Below, one piece after another: positions 1 to 7,738 of a stretch of DNA of 8,110 nucleotides (positions are counted from its first letter, which is position 1; each line of letters opens with the position of its first letter). The stretch spans positions 1 through 8,110 of the forward strand of contig JAKQGS010000340.1 of the NCBI GenBank assembly GCA_029556045.1, given 5' to 3'. Source of the stretch: Pseudomonadota bacterium. GTDB taxonomy: Bacteria; Bdellovibrionota; Oligoflexia; Oligoflexales; Oligoflexaceae. The notes under the pieces are model-generated. The model saw nothing but the letters and a program-made list of their open reading frames with translations. It was not told the DNA's origin and searched no databases. Both the position numbers and the translations under genes were made by a program.

Positions 1-457
1 GCGTGAGACGTTGACCCAATTTTGCGATAAAGTGGAACAGGTTGAAAGTGAGCGCCTGCTGTTATTGAAGAACGTTCAGCACCTTTATTCCCGTTTTGCT
101 GGGCAATGTCGCCCTGAACATCAAGCTCTGGACATTTTAAAAGCCCTGCATCCCACCCCTGCCGTGGGTGGGCGTCCCAAGGATCAGGCCGGTATGTTTC
201 TAGCGGCAACAGAAGGATTTGAAAGGGGATGGTTCGGCGGAGCCGTGGGTTGGACCGATGGATACGAAGGTGATTTTGCCATCGGCATTCGCGCGGCGTA
301 TTTGCAGGGAAACCGACTGACTGTTTTTGCCGGTGCCGGCATCATGGCGGAATCCGACCCCGATGCTGAATGGCGGGAAACCCGGGTCAAGATGAAAAAT
401 TTCAACGATCTCTTTAAAACTCCCGAAAGACCCTATGACCAGACCATTGACGGGTGA
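1..457 (+). CDS. menF: Isochorismate synthase, C-terminal part (5' end outside window)
   Basis: This is the last ~150 residues of a chorismate-binding enzyme; the frame is open to the left edge, so the gene starts upstream and the TTG at 11 is not a real start. The enzyme converts chorismate to isochorismate, the first committed step of menaquinone synthesis, in the cytoplasm. Visible family motifs in order are LHPTPAVGGRP, ERGWFGGAVGW, GDFAIGIRAA and AGAGIMAESDPDAEWRET. By comparison with EntC/MenF, the Glu of WRE (codon 377-379) is a Mg2+ ligand, and the Arg of GIRAA and the Lys of RVK match substrate-binding positions. The catalytic lysine and the first metal Glu lie outside the window. 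EntC, PabB and TrpE share this fold, but the following menD-B-A-C-E genes make MenF the best call. The stop lies 20 bases inside the coding frame of menD. Confidence 0.93.
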   Translation, partial: RETLTQFCDKVEQVESERLLLLKNVQHLYSRFAGQCRPEHQALDILKALHPTPAVGGRPKDQAGMFLAATEGFERGWFGGAVGWTDGYEGDFAIGIRAAYLQGNRLTVFAGAGIMAESDPDAEWRETRVKMKNFNDLFKTPERPYDQTIDG

Positions 458-2204
458 TAACTACAATATCCTGTGGAGCCGGCTGATCGTTGGGGAACTC
501 AAACGTCTCGGCTGCCGCGGTTTTTTTGTATCGCCCGGTTACCGCAATGCCCCTTTGATTGCCGCCCTGGTACAGGAGGATGGGCTGGACGTGGTATCGT
601 GCCCGGATGAAAGGGCCGGTGCTTACCAAGCTCTGGGTTATGCCAAACAAAAGGGTGCTCCCGCGGTGTTGATGTGTACCTCCGGTACCGCCGCCGCTAA
701 TTATTTTCCAGCCATCATTGAAGCCCAGCAGAGTCGGATCCCCCTTGTGGTGATTTCCGCGGATCGTCCTTTTGCCATGGTGCATAGCGGTGCCAATCAA
801 GTTATCAATCAAATGGACCTGTTTGGAAAATTTATCAAAGCAGGTTTGGCGTTTCCCACACCATCGGAAGCGGTTTCACCGGACGCACTGGTGCGACTCG
901 TGGAGGATGGGGTTGAAAAGGCCTGCCGTTATCCCAGAGGCCCCGTGCATTGGAATATTCCCTTTGACGAGCCGCTGGAACCACGGGTGGGATCTGCCGG
1001 CCCGGTTGATGCCGACTATCTGTCAGCTGCAGAACGCTGCCGTGCGGAGCGGTCCGTTGAATCATTTCCTCCTGGTGATGTCGGACACTGGCTGCCCTCC
1101 GAGGCGCAGTTCAACCTGCTGCAGACACATTTGGGATCCGCAAGACGCGGACTTCTGCTGGTGGGAGGTCTTGCTTCGGCATCAGAAAGACAGATGGTGG
1201 GGCGTCTGGTTCAAGCTCTGGGGTGGCCCGTCTACTTTGATATCACCTCTGGATTGCGTTTCGCGGGACATGAGCGATCGCTCGCGGATCTTGAAGCACC
1301 GTTCCTGCAAAAGTGGCTGAAGGAACAATATCGACCGGATGTCATTCTCCACGTGGGCGATCGTCTCACCAGCAAATGGTATGATCGATTTCTGCAGAGT
1401 TGGCAGGGGCAGTATGGCTATCACGTGATTACGGCTCATGATGGGCTGCAGGATCCTACTTTTCACGTGCGTCGGCAGTTAACGGGAGACGTGGCGCGAA
1501 TTTGTCACGAACTTCTGGAACGATGTGGATCCGCAGGCCATAAAATCGATGAGGCATTATGGACTCCAGTGGTGCGGTGGCAGGAACAGGCCAGCGAAGC
1601 CATTCAACATGGTCCATTCTCCTTTGCGGCCGTTGCGCAGACGGTTCTGTCGCAACTGGCACCCAACGCCATCCTTTACCTGGGCAATAGCAGTACCATC
1701 CGGGCGTTTGACGCGTGGGGCTGGCAGGGACCGAAGGATATGGATGTGCAGGCCAGTCGCGGCGTCAGCGGCATTGAGGGGCAATTGGCCACTGCAATGG
1801 GCATTGCCCGAGCCCGCCGATGTCCCGTCACGGCGGTATTGGGGGACATCACCTTGATCCACGATCTGAATTCGTTGCTGGAGCTGGGGCGATCCCAACT
1901 GCCAACGACCGTTGTGGTGATCAATAACCAACAGGGAGCTATCTTTGGTGCATTGCCAATCGGAGGTTATCCCGAAGTACTGTCTCCTTATCTCAATACC
2001 CCGCACCGTTTTCATTTTGATGGTATCGCCACCATGAGCGGGTTGCGTTATCAGCGCGTCGAAGGAGCTTCTGATTTGCTGAATGTCCTGCAGGAATGCC
2101 ATCAAACTGGGAAACCATCCCTGGTCGAATGCATCCTGTCGGCTGATATAGACCTCAGACATAACTTGGAATTATTGCAATCCGAGAAAGGAAATTTCCC
2201 ATGA
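435..2204 (+). CDS. menD: MenD, 2-succinyl-5-enolpyruvyl-6-hydroxy-3-cyclohexene-1-carboxylate (SEPHCHC) synthase
   Basis: This 589-residue thiamin-diphosphate enzyme decarboxylates 2-oxoglutarate and adds the succinyl-semialdehyde unit to isochorismate. The length is somewhat above the E. coli protein (~556). The N-terminal (PYR) domain carries SPGYR (33-37), [11 protein letters not shown] with the catalytic Glu at 59, [12 protein letters not shown] (81-92) and ADRP...GANQ with Arg111 and Gln122, which match E. coli R107 and Q118. The C-terminal (PP) domain carries GNSSTIR (417-423; Ser419 and Arg423 match S391 and R395), SRGVSGIEG (441-449), and the metal/diphosphate motif GD at 470-471 with Asn498 27 residues later. 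Oddities are Tyr36 where the family usually has Ser (SPGSR), Glu448 for Asp in GIDG, and NNQQG for NNxGG. The ATG at 435 follows a weak GAAAG (425-429) and overlaps menF by 23 bases, so coupling to menF is likely. It overlaps menB by 4 bases. Confidence 0.97.
   Translation: MTRPLTGDNYNILWSRLIVGELKRLGCRGFFVSPGYRNAPLIAALVQEDGLDVVSCPDERAGAYQALGYAKQKGAPAVLMCTSGTAAANYFPAIIEAQQSRIPLVVISADRPFAMVHSGANQVINQMDLFGKFIKAGLAFPTPSEAVSPDALVRLVEDGVEKACRYPRGPVHWNIPFDEPLEPRVGSAGPVDADYLSAAERCRAERSVESFPPGDVGHWLPSEAQFNLLQTHLGSARRGLLLVGGLASASERQMVGRLVQALGWPVYFDITSGLRFAGHERSLADLEAPFLQKWLKEQYRPDVILHVGDRLTSKWYDRFLQSWQGQYGYHVITAHDGLQDPTFHVRRQLTGDVARICHELLERCGSAGHKIDEALWTPVVRWQEQASEAIQHGPFSFAAVAQTVLSQLAPNAILYLGNSSTIRAFDAWGWQGPKDMDVQASRGVSGIEGQLATAMGIARARRCPVTAVLGDITLIHDLNSLLELGRSQLPTTVVVINNQQGAIFGALPIGGYPEVLSPYLNTPHRFHFDGIATMSGLRYQRVEGASDLLNVLQECHQTGKPSLVECILSADIDLRHNLELLQSEKGNFP
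2184..2192 (+). promoter_or_regulatory. Ribosome binding site of menB
   Basis: The purine run GAGAAAGGA lies inside the last codons of menD, 8 bases before the ATG at 2201. It supports 2201 over the neighbouring ATG at 2204 and would allow menB to recruit ribosomes as well as use those finishing menD. Confidence 0.6.
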
Positions 2205-3016
2205 TGAATTGGAAACGCGAACAGGGCTTTGAAGACGTCATTTATGAAAAAGCGGAGGGGATCGCCAAGATCACCATCAACCGCCCCGAAGTTCACAATG
2301 CCTTTCGTCCCCAGACCGTGATGGAAATGATTCACGCCTTTGCCGATGCCCGAGAGGACGATGAGGTCGGTGTGGTGATTCTGACGGGAGCGGGCGGTAA
2401 AGCGTTCTGTTCCGGAGGCGACCAGCGTATTCGCAAGACCGGTGGTTACGAAGATAGTACTGGAGTGCCCCGTCTGAACGTCCTGGACCTGCAGCGGCAA
2501 ATCCGTACCCTGCCGAAACCCGTCATTGCCATGGTGGCTGGATATGCCATCGGTGGTGGGCACGTGCTGCATGTGGTTTGCGATCTGACCATCGCTGCCG
2601 ACAACGCTGTGTTTGGACAGACGGGTCCTAAAGTGGGGTCCTTTGATGGTGGCTTTGGCTCCAGTTACCTGGCCAGCATTGTCGGGCAAAAGAAGGCGCG
2701 GGAGATTTGGTATCTTTGTCGTCAGTACAATGCGCAGGAAGCTTTGGACATGGGCCTAGTGAACAAGGTGGTGCCTCTGGAACGGTTGGAGGAGGAAACC
2801 CTGCAGTGGGCTCGTGAAATTAACGAGAAATCGCCGCTGGCGATTCGTTGCCTTAAGGCGGCCTTTAATGCGGATATCGACGGTCAAGCCGGCATTCAGG
2901 AACTGGCTGGTGCAGCCACATTGCTGTATTATATGACCCCGGAGGCCGCCGAAGGCAAAAATGCGTTTTTGGAACGACGTCAACCGGAATTCAGCAAATT
3001 TCCACGCCTGCCCTGA
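2201..3016 (+). CDS. menB: MenB, 1,4-dihydroxy-2-naphthoyl-CoA synthase (bicarbonate-dependent type)
   Basis: This 271-residue crotonase-fold enzyme closes the second ring of the naphthoquinone by Dieckmann-type condensation of OSB-CoA to DHNA-CoA. The protein is highly conserved. It has FCSGGDQ (69-75) and AIGGGHVLH (116-124), which hold the oxyanion-hole glycines; GGY with Tyr83; [12 protein letters not shown] (140-151) with Ser147 and Asp149; and REIW with Trp170. These sit at a constant offset of 14 from E. coli Y97, Q154, S161, D163 and W184. The glycine in QTGP and the Trp mark the type I enzymes, which use bound bicarbonate as the base in place of an Asp side chain. The C-terminal FSKFPRLP is also typical. 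Two ATG codons overlap at 2201 and 2204; GAGAAAGGA at 2184-2192 suits 2201 (8-base spacing). The start lies in an ATGA overlap with the menD stop. Confidence 0.98.
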   Translation: MMNWKREQGFEDVIYEKAEGIAKITINRPEVHNAFRPQTVMEMIHAFADAREDDEVGVVILTGAGGKAFCSGGDQRIRKTGGYEDSTGVPRLNVLDLQRQIRTLPKPVIAMVAGYAIGGGHVLHVVCDLTIAADNAVFGQTGPKVGSFDGGFGSSYLASIVGQKKAREIWYLCRQYNAQEALDMGLVNKVVPLERLEEETLQWAREINEKSPLAIRCLKAAFNADIDGQAGIQELAGAATLLYYMTPEAAEGKNAFLERRQPEFSKFPRLP

Positions 3017-3025
3017 TTGGGGCAT

Positions 3026-3031
3026 AGGGAG
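3026..3031 (+). promoter_or_regulatory. Ribosome binding site that sets the menA start
   Basis: AGGGAG lies 9 bases before the ATG at 3041, inside the 24-base gap after menB. The same frame could be opened at a TTG at 3017, directly after the menB stop, but that would add eight charged, non-conserved residues and would leave this site inside the coding region. The ATG at 3041 is preferred. Confidence 0.7.
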
Positions 3032-3040
3032 CAACGCCGG

Positions 3041-3967
3041 ATGAATACGCAAGATTCGCTATCCACCGCCAAGGCCTTTATTCTGGCAGCTCGTTTGCCC
3101 ACCCTGTTGGTCGGGGTCGCTCCGGTGCTGCTGGGTAACGTGCTAGGGTTCTATATGATGCCCCGTTTGACGGAAACGGTGACCGGCATGAATTATGTCA
3201 TGGCGGCGGTGACGATTCTGGCGGTGATGCTGATGCAAACCGGCGCGAATCTCGTCAACGATGTTAAAGACGCGGAGCGGGGGGTGGACTCCGCCGTGCG
3301 GGTCGGTCCGGTGCGGGTGACCCAAGCGGGTTTGTTGGGACCGGAAAAGGTCCGTCTGGCCTATCGTGTTTGTTTTATTTTATCTCTGCTCCTGGCGGGT
3401 GTGGGTGTCTACCGCGGCGGTTGGGAGATCATGGTTCTTGGTATCATCTGTGTGACGGTGGCTTATCTTTATACGGCTGGACCCAAACCCCTTTCCCACC
3501 TGGCATTGGGAGAGGTCATGTCATTGATCTTTTTTGGTCCGGTGGCGGTGCTGGGAACCATCTATCTGCAGACCCTGGAATGGAAATGGCATGCTCTACC
3601 CGCCAGTCTTGGCCCTGGTTTTTATGCGGCAGCCATGATGGCCATCAACAATTACCGCGACCGCAACACCGATCGGGAGGTCGGCAAAGTAACCCTGGCC
3701 ATACGCTGGGGGGATGCGGTGGGCCAACGGCTGCCGGCCTATTTTCTTTATACCGGCACGATATTTCTTGGTTTGGGAACCTGGTCGATTCTGCATATGG
3801 ATCCCCTGACTTTGATTGTGGGGGCATTGGGGGTCGCTTGGATTTATTTCCGGTTGAAACCCTTTCTCTCAAGCCCGGACCCCTACGAACTCAACCACGT
3901 GTTAAAACGCACCGGTCGTTTTAGTCTGGTGATGGCTCTGGTTTACATCGTGGTCGTTCTGCTGTGA
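3041..3967 (+). CDS. menA: MenA, 1,4-dihydroxy-2-naphthoate polyprenyltransferase
   Basis: This 308-residue integral membrane enzyme of the UbiA superfamily attaches the isoprenoid tail to 1,4-dihydroxy-2-naphthoate with loss of CO2, giving demethylmenaquinone. Many hydrophobic segments are visible, roughly eight or nine helices, from about residue 20 to the C-terminus. The first Asp-rich motif is NLVNDVKDAERGVD (70-83; Asn73, Asp74 and Asp77 for Mg-diphosphate). The second is NNYRDRNTDREVGK (203-216; Asp207 and Asp211). RVGPVR and TAGPKPLSHLALGE, followed by FFGPVAVLGT, are features of MenA that set it apart from UbiA and other family members. The start is placed at ATG 3041 after AGGGAG. 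Its stop overlaps the menC start (GTGA). Having menA inside the operon, between menB and menC, differs from E. coli, where menA is elsewhere on the chromosome. Confidence 0.95.
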   Translation: MNTQDSLSTAKAFILAARLPTLLVGVAPVLLGNVLGFYMMPRLTETVTGMNYVMAAVTILAVMLMQTGANLVNDVKDAERGVDSAVRVGPVRVTQAGLLGPEKVRLAYRVCFILSLLLAGVGVYRGGWEIMVLGIICVTVAYLYTAGPKPLSHLALGEVMSLIFFGPVAVLGTIYLQTLEWKWHALPASLGPGFYAAAMMAINNYRDRNTDREVGKVTLAIRWGDAVGQRLPAYFLYTGTIFLGLGTWSILHMDPLTLIVGALGVAWIYFRLKPFLSSPDPYELNHVLKRTGRFSLVMALVYIVVVLL

Positions 3968-4953
3968 ACGTCTGCCGGGTCCAGTTCTTTCAATTTCGTC
4001 TATCCCTCCTGATGCCCTTTGAAATCGCCGGCAAACCTCAAACCGATCGTGAAGGTTACTTCCTGCACTTGACGTCATCTGACGGGCGGGAGGCGTGGGG
4101 TGAGATGGCGCCGCTGGCGGGGGTTCATCGGGAGTCATTGGCCGATGTGAAGATGCGCCTCGGGGTGGTTAAAGACGTTTTAGATAGTCTGTCGTCAGGA
4201 CCCGTTGATCCATTTCGGGATGGTTTTGGATGGGTGCCGGGTATTGAAAAACTACCTCCTTCGATGAGGTGGGGCATCGAACAGGCCCTCTTTGGATTGA
4301 TGGATGAGGGACCTGATAAAATAAATCCCGGCGACTCCCCAGGCATAGCGGCCCTGACTCAGTTGCCGGAACTCACAGATGATAAGGAGCGAAGCGTACT
4401 CATCCAGTGGCTGCGTGACCACGGGGGAACAACTCTGAAAATCAAGATTGGACGCCAACCCTGGCAGGAGGAAGTGCAGCGTCTTGCCCAATTGCAGGAT
4501 CTTCTGCCTGATGGCATCCGCTGGCGCCTGGATGGCAATCGGCGGTTTTATTGGGAGGACTATCGGGAATTTGAAAACGCGGTGCGGCATTTGCCCATCG
4601 ATTTTGTCGAAGATCCCCTGCAGGATCCACAGGATTACCACCGGATGGACCACACCTGGAAATTGCCTCTGGCGGTGGATGAAGGTCTGTGGGATCGGGA
4701 GGCTCAGACATTTCCACCTTTTACCTGGTATATCCTGAAACCGACTCGCCTCGGTGGGGTTGCCGCTATCCATCGCTGGCACCGTGCAGTTGGCCCGAAT
4801 ATTATTTTGAGCAGTACCTTTGATACCCCTCCGACGGTGACCTTTATGATGCGCCTGGCGCAACGGCTTGGCCTAAAGCAGGACCAAGGGTTTGGGACCC
4901 TGCGCTATATGGCGGCCTTTGATCAGAATACTCTGCAGGAGGTGAGCCTGTGA
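3964..4953 (+). CDS. menC: MenC, o-succinylbenzoate synthase
   Basis: This 329-residue enolase-superfamily enzyme dehydrates SHCHC to o-succinylbenzoate. An N-terminal capping domain (about 1-120, with EAWGEMAPLAGVH) precedes a TIM-barrel. All catalytic residues are present: KIKIG with Lys159 and Lys161, metal ligands Asp190 (LDGNR), Glu216 (VEDP) and Asp239 (VDEG), and Lys259 (ILKP) on the opposite face. Their spacing is close to that of E. coli K131/K133, D161, E190, D213 and K235. The start is a GTG in a 4-base GTGA overlap with the menA stop. An ATG at 4012 would remove the first beta-strand, which aligns with the start of the E. coli protein, so GTG is kept. No clear ribosome binding site precedes it, which suggests re-initiation by ribosomes ending menA. 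OSBS enzymes are diverse in sequence and some also racemise N-acylamino acids, but the men context makes OSBS the main role. Confidence 0.94.
   Translation: MNVCRVQFFQFRLSLLMPFEIAGKPQTDREGYFLHLTSSDGREAWGEMAPLAGVHRESLADVKMRLGVVKDVLDSLSSGPVDPFRDGFGWVPGIEKLPPSMRWGIEQALFGLMDEGPDKINPGDSPGIAALTQLPELTDDKERSVLIQWLRDHGGTTLKIKIGRQPWQEEVQRLAQLQDLLPDGIRWRLDGNRRFYWEDYREFENAVRHLPIDFVEDPLQDPQDYHRMDHTWKLPLAVDEGLWDREAQTFPPFTWYILKPTRLGGVAAIHRWHRAVGPNIILSSTFDTPPTVTFMMRLAQRLGLKQDQGFGTLRYMAAFDQNTLQEVSL
4936..4945 (+). promoter_or_regulatory. Strong ribosome binding site of menE
   Basis: CAGGAGGTGA, close to a full match to the 16S anti-Shine-Dalgarno sequence, lies within the last codons of menC. AGGAGG ends 7 bases before the GTG at 4950 and 16 bases before the in-frame ATG at 4959, so the spacing favours GTG as the start. 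It is the best such site in the window. Confidence 0.75.
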
Positions 4954-6443
4954 CCACGATGGCCACCGATTTGCCTTACCCTATCACACTGGCCACGTTG
5001 TTTGGCAATCAGGGCAGCCGACCCTGTTGGGATGGGGAATGGGGGGCGAAGACTGGCGACGAAATTCTTGATGCATTGGCAGGGCGCAGCGGTTATTGGC
5101 TGCAACAGAACATCTCCCGCGGAACCCCTGTGGCCTTGATTGGATTGTCACCACCGGAAACTCTGCTCTGGCACTGGGCTAGTCTGGCTTCAGGCTTGGT
5201 TACAGTACCGTTGAATCCGCGATACCCCGCTGCAGCCCTGGCGGCAATGATGGCGCAAGCAGGTGTTCGTTACGCTCTGGTGGGTACGCCGGAGCTGCAA
5301 CGGGATTTGGAACAATTTTCCTCCGCATCCATCAGCTACCTATCGGAGCCGATGCGGGTGAACCGCGACGATGCCGTTATTCATGCAGCGATAGACCCTC
5401 ACCAGAATGCCCTGATCATTATGACTTCGGGTTCCAGTGGCCGGCCCAAGGGTGTGCTGCTGTCGTTGAACCAGTTGATGGCTTCGGTGGGGGGTACCAA
5501 TACTTTTTATCAGTTTGCTGCGGGTGATCGGTGGTTGGCCTCCCTGCCGTTCTTTCATATTGGCGGTCTCATGATTCCCTGGCGCACGCTCTTGGGAGGT
5601 GGGACGGCGGTTCTGGTGCAGGACCCTGCGGAACTAGGGACAGCGATTCGCCGACATCGGCCCAACTTTTATTCTTTTGTGCCCACACAATTGCAACGGC
5701 TTCTGGCACAACGGGATATCTTATCCATGCTCCAGGAAGCCAAGGCGATCATTCTGGGGGGAGCTCCATGCCCACAGTCGCTATTGCAGGAATTTCAGAA
5801 GGCGCGACTACCGGTATCGTTAACCTATGGCCTGACGGAATCCGCATCGATGGTGACTGCGACAAATCCGGGTGAGATGGTAACTGACGCCCGCATGGTG
5901 GGACACTGCCTACCGGGCCGAGAAGTATGGCTTGTGGATGGAGTTGTGGCGGTTCGGGGCGACACCCGTTTTCTGGGGTATGTTGATCAGGAAAATTCGG
6001 AAAAACCATTCGATGAAGATGGCTGGTTTTTAACCCAGGATCTCGGTCAATGGGATGCAGCTGGTTGCCTGATGATTTTAGGACGACGGGACGAGGTATT
6101 TCAATCCGGCGGCGAAAATATTGCGCCTGATGTGATTGAAGCTGTTCTTCAGCCCCTGTTGACCAGTGGATCACTGCAAGTGGTGCCGGCAGCACACCCC
6201 GACATGGGGCACGTGCCGGCTCTGGTGATCTGGAGCCCCAATCATCCGAATATTGAGCTTCTGTTGGAGCAGTCGCGGCAAGGGCTAGCGGGCGTGCAAC
6301 GCCCCCGCTCAATTTTTTGGTTTGAGGTACCTCTGACGATTGAATTCAAGCCGTCGCGGCGTAAGAGCCGCCGGATGGTGGAGCAATACCTGCAGCGGCA
6401 AGAAGTTCCCGATCATTTTTTCTATTTATGGGGAGAGGCGTGA
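4950..6443 (+). CDS. menE: MenE, o-succinylbenzoate--CoA ligase
   Basis: This 497-residue acyl-activating enzyme (ANL superfamily) adenylates o-succinylbenzoate with ATP and transfers it to CoA, making the MenB substrate. Visible motifs are the phosphate loop MTSGSSGRPKG (158-168), FFHIGG, LGGAPCP, TYGLTESASM (the A5 motif), DGWFLTQDLG and LGRRDEVFQSGGENIAP (the A7/A8 hinge region). The C-terminal A10 motif is KPSRRKSRR, with Lys472 at the expected place of the adenylation lysine. It lacks the usual Gly before Lys and seems shorter than the common form. The GTG start overlaps the menC stop by 4 bases and follows a near-perfect ribosome binding site; ATG 4959 is the alternative. Other acyl-CoA ligases share these motifs, so the substrate assignment rests mainly on the operon. 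The stop shares one base with the next gene's ATG. Confidence 0.93.
   Translation: MTTMATDLPYPITLATLFGNQGSRPCWDGEWGAKTGDEILDALAGRSGYWLQQNISRGTPVALIGLSPPETLLWHWASLASGLVTVPLNPRYPAAALAAMMAQAGVRYALVGTPELQRDLEQFSSASISYLSEPMRVNRDDAVIHAAIDPHQNALIIMTSGSSGRPKGVLLSLNQLMASVGGTNTFYQFAAGDRWLASLPFFHIGGLMIPWRTLLGGGTAVLVQDPAELGTAIRRHRPNFYSFVPTQLQRLLAQRDILSMLQEAKAIILGGAPCPQSLLQEFQKARLPVSLTYGLTESASMVTATNPGEMVTDARMVGHCLPGREVWLVDGVVAVRGDTRFLGYVDQENSEKPFDEDGWFLTQDLGQWDAAGCLMILGRRDEVFQSGGENIAPDVIEAVLQPLLTSGSLQVVPAAHPDMGHVPALVIWSPNHPNIELLLEQSRQGLAGVQRPRSIFWFEVPLTIEFKPSRRKSRRMVEQYLQRQEVPDHFFYLWGEA
6430..6435 (+). promoter_or_regulatory. Ribosome binding site that sets the flavoprotein start
   Basis: GGGGAG, within the longer purine-rich run GGGGAGAGG, lies at the 3' end of menE, 7 bases before the ATG at 6443. 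An in-frame ATG at 6428 sits just before it and has no site of its own, so translation from 6443 (TGATG overlap with the menE stop) is more likely. Confidence 0.6.
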
Positions 6444-7687
6444 TGACGGCGAAGTCTTTGAAAATCGCCATCATTGGTGGAGGCCCGGCGGGATTTTTCA
6501 GCGCCATCCATGCCGCCGAATCTTGTCCTTCGGCACAGGTTGATCTTATTGAGGGAACCCAGCGCCCGCTAACCAAAGTTTTGATATCGGGTGGTGGGCG
6601 ATGCAATGTCACCCATCACTGTTTTGAGCCCAAACAGCTGGTGCAGTTCTACCCGCGGGGATCACGGGAACTGATAGGGCCCTTTCACAGCTTCCAGCCC
6701 CGGGATACGGAAGCCTGGTTTGCCCGCCATGGGGTCACCCTGAAGGTGGAGTCGGATGGGCGCATGTTTCCGGTGACGGACTCATCCCGGACCATTGCGG
6801 ATTGCCTGCGGGATGCAGCTTCCAAAGCCGGAGTTCATCTGAAGCTGGGGAAAATTGTACGGCATATTGCCCGGGACGCAGCGGGCTCTTTTTTTCTGAC
6901 GTTTAAGGCTGATGACGTGGCAACCTACGATCGTGTCCTGCTGGCCACCGGCAGCAGCCCCGCCGGACACCAATTGGCCGCTTCACTGGGGCACCGTATC
7001 GTCGATCCAGTACCGTCCCTGTTCACCTTTGAGATTTCCCATCCCCTGTTGCAGGATATGGCGGGACAGAGTTTTTTGGATGTGCGGGCCGATCTTGCTT
7101 GGAATGGTGTGCGATCTTCTTATTCCCAGCGGGGACCGCTGCTGATCACCCACTGGGGATTGAGTGGTCCGGCGGTTTTAAAACTCTCGGCTTTTGCCGC
7201 CCGCGAATTGCATGATCATCATTACCAGGGGCAGTTGACCGTTTCCTTTTTTCCCGATGACAACGCCGAATCCCTGGCCCAAAAACTGGTGGCAGTCAAA
7301 AATTCTCAACCCAAAAAACAACTGGGGTCGGTGCCGCCGGAGGGAATCAGCCGGAAGTTCTGGGAGCAAATTTTAGCCGTGATGGGTTGGGAGTCTTCCC
7401 GGATTTGGCATGACCTCAGCCAAAAAGAAGCGCGCCAACTGGCGGAATATCTGACGGCGGTGCCGTTTTTAGTCAGTGGCAAGGGCGTTTTCAAGGAAGA
7501 GTTTGTCACCTGTGGGGGCATTGCCCTCATCGAGGTTGATTTCAAAACCATGCAAAGCCGTCTGGTTCCCGGCCTGTACTTTGCGGGAGAGATTCTGGAT
7601 ATCGACGGGGTCACCGGTGGGTTTAACTTTCAAAACACCTGGACCACCGGGTGGATTGCGGGGCGGCATATTGGTATAGACTCCTGA
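6443..7687 (+). CDS. HI0933/YhiN-family FAD-dependent oxidoreductase, function unknown
   Basis: This 414-residue flavoprotein is about the normal length for its family (HI0933-like; relatives are annotated YhiN or BaiN). It has an N-terminal dinucleotide-binding fold with IIGGGPAG (10-17), then the family signature KVLISGGGRCNVT (45-57). After these come GRMFPVTDSSRT, the second FAD contact LLATGSSPAGH, and THWGLSGPAVL. The C-terminal FAD motif is AGEILDIDGVTGGFNFQ (381-397). No signal peptide or membrane segment is seen, so it should be cytoplasmic. The physiological reaction of most members is not known; BaiN is linked to bile-acid dehydroxylation in Clostridium. Here it is joined to menE by a one-base overlap, so it is probably co-transcribed with the menaquinone genes. 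A quinone-related redox step is a reasonable guess, but no residue in the sequence proves it. The start at 6443 is preferred over ATG 6428 or GTG 6440 because of the ribosome binding site. Confidence 0.9.
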   Translation: MTAKSLKIAIIGGGPAGFFSAIHAAESCPSAQVDLIEGTQRPLTKVLISGGGRCNVTHHCFEPKQLVQFYPRGSRELIGPFHSFQPRDTEAWFARHGVTLKVESDGRMFPVTDSSRTIADCLRDAASKAGVHLKLGKIVRHIARDAAGSFFLTFKADDVATYDRVLLATGSSPAGHQLAASLGHRIVDPVPSLFTFEISHPLLQDMAGQSFLDVRADLAWNGVRSSYSQRGPLLITHWGLSGPAVLKLSAFAARELHDHHYQGQLTVSFFPDDNAESLAQKLVAVKNSQPKKQLGSVPPEGISRKFWEQILAVMGWESSRIWHDLSQKEARQLAEYLTAVPFLVSGKGVFKEEFVTCGGIALIEVDFKTMQSRLVPGLYFAGEILDIDGVTGGFNFQNTWTTGWIAGRHIGIDS

Positions 7688-7738
7688 TCTTCAACGGGAG
7701 CTTGATGTGAATCGTGGTGACTTCAATTGATTGGTCAT

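Noticed and set aside
1557..2162. A 201-codon open frame on the minus strand within menD
   Set aside because: It lies wholly opposite a well-conserved MenD domain, has no recognisable motifs or domain, and long antisense open frames are common in GC-rich coding DNA.
2102..2689. A 195-codon open frame on the minus strand across the menD-menB junction
   Set aside because: It is antisense to highly conserved MenB codons and its product resembles no family I know; best explained as a shadow of the real genes.
3017..3040. TTG at 3017 as the start of menA
   Set aside because: It would add a charged, non-conserved N-terminal piece and has no ribosome binding site, while ATG 3041 follows AGGGAG at normal spacing.
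3370..3924. A 184-codon plus-strand open frame in another frame of menA
   Set aside because: It is rich in Gly, Pro, Trp and His without a pattern, as expected for an out-of-frame reading of a membrane-protein gene.
4252..4863. A 203-codon open frame on the minus strand within menC
   Set aside because: It is opposite the catalytic barrel of MenC, where all active-site residues are in place, and shows no protein features of its own.
6428..6442. ATG at 6428 as the flavoprotein start
   Set aside because: The ribosome binding site lies downstream of it; ATG 6443 has correct spacing and places the FAD motif at the usual distance from the N-terminus.
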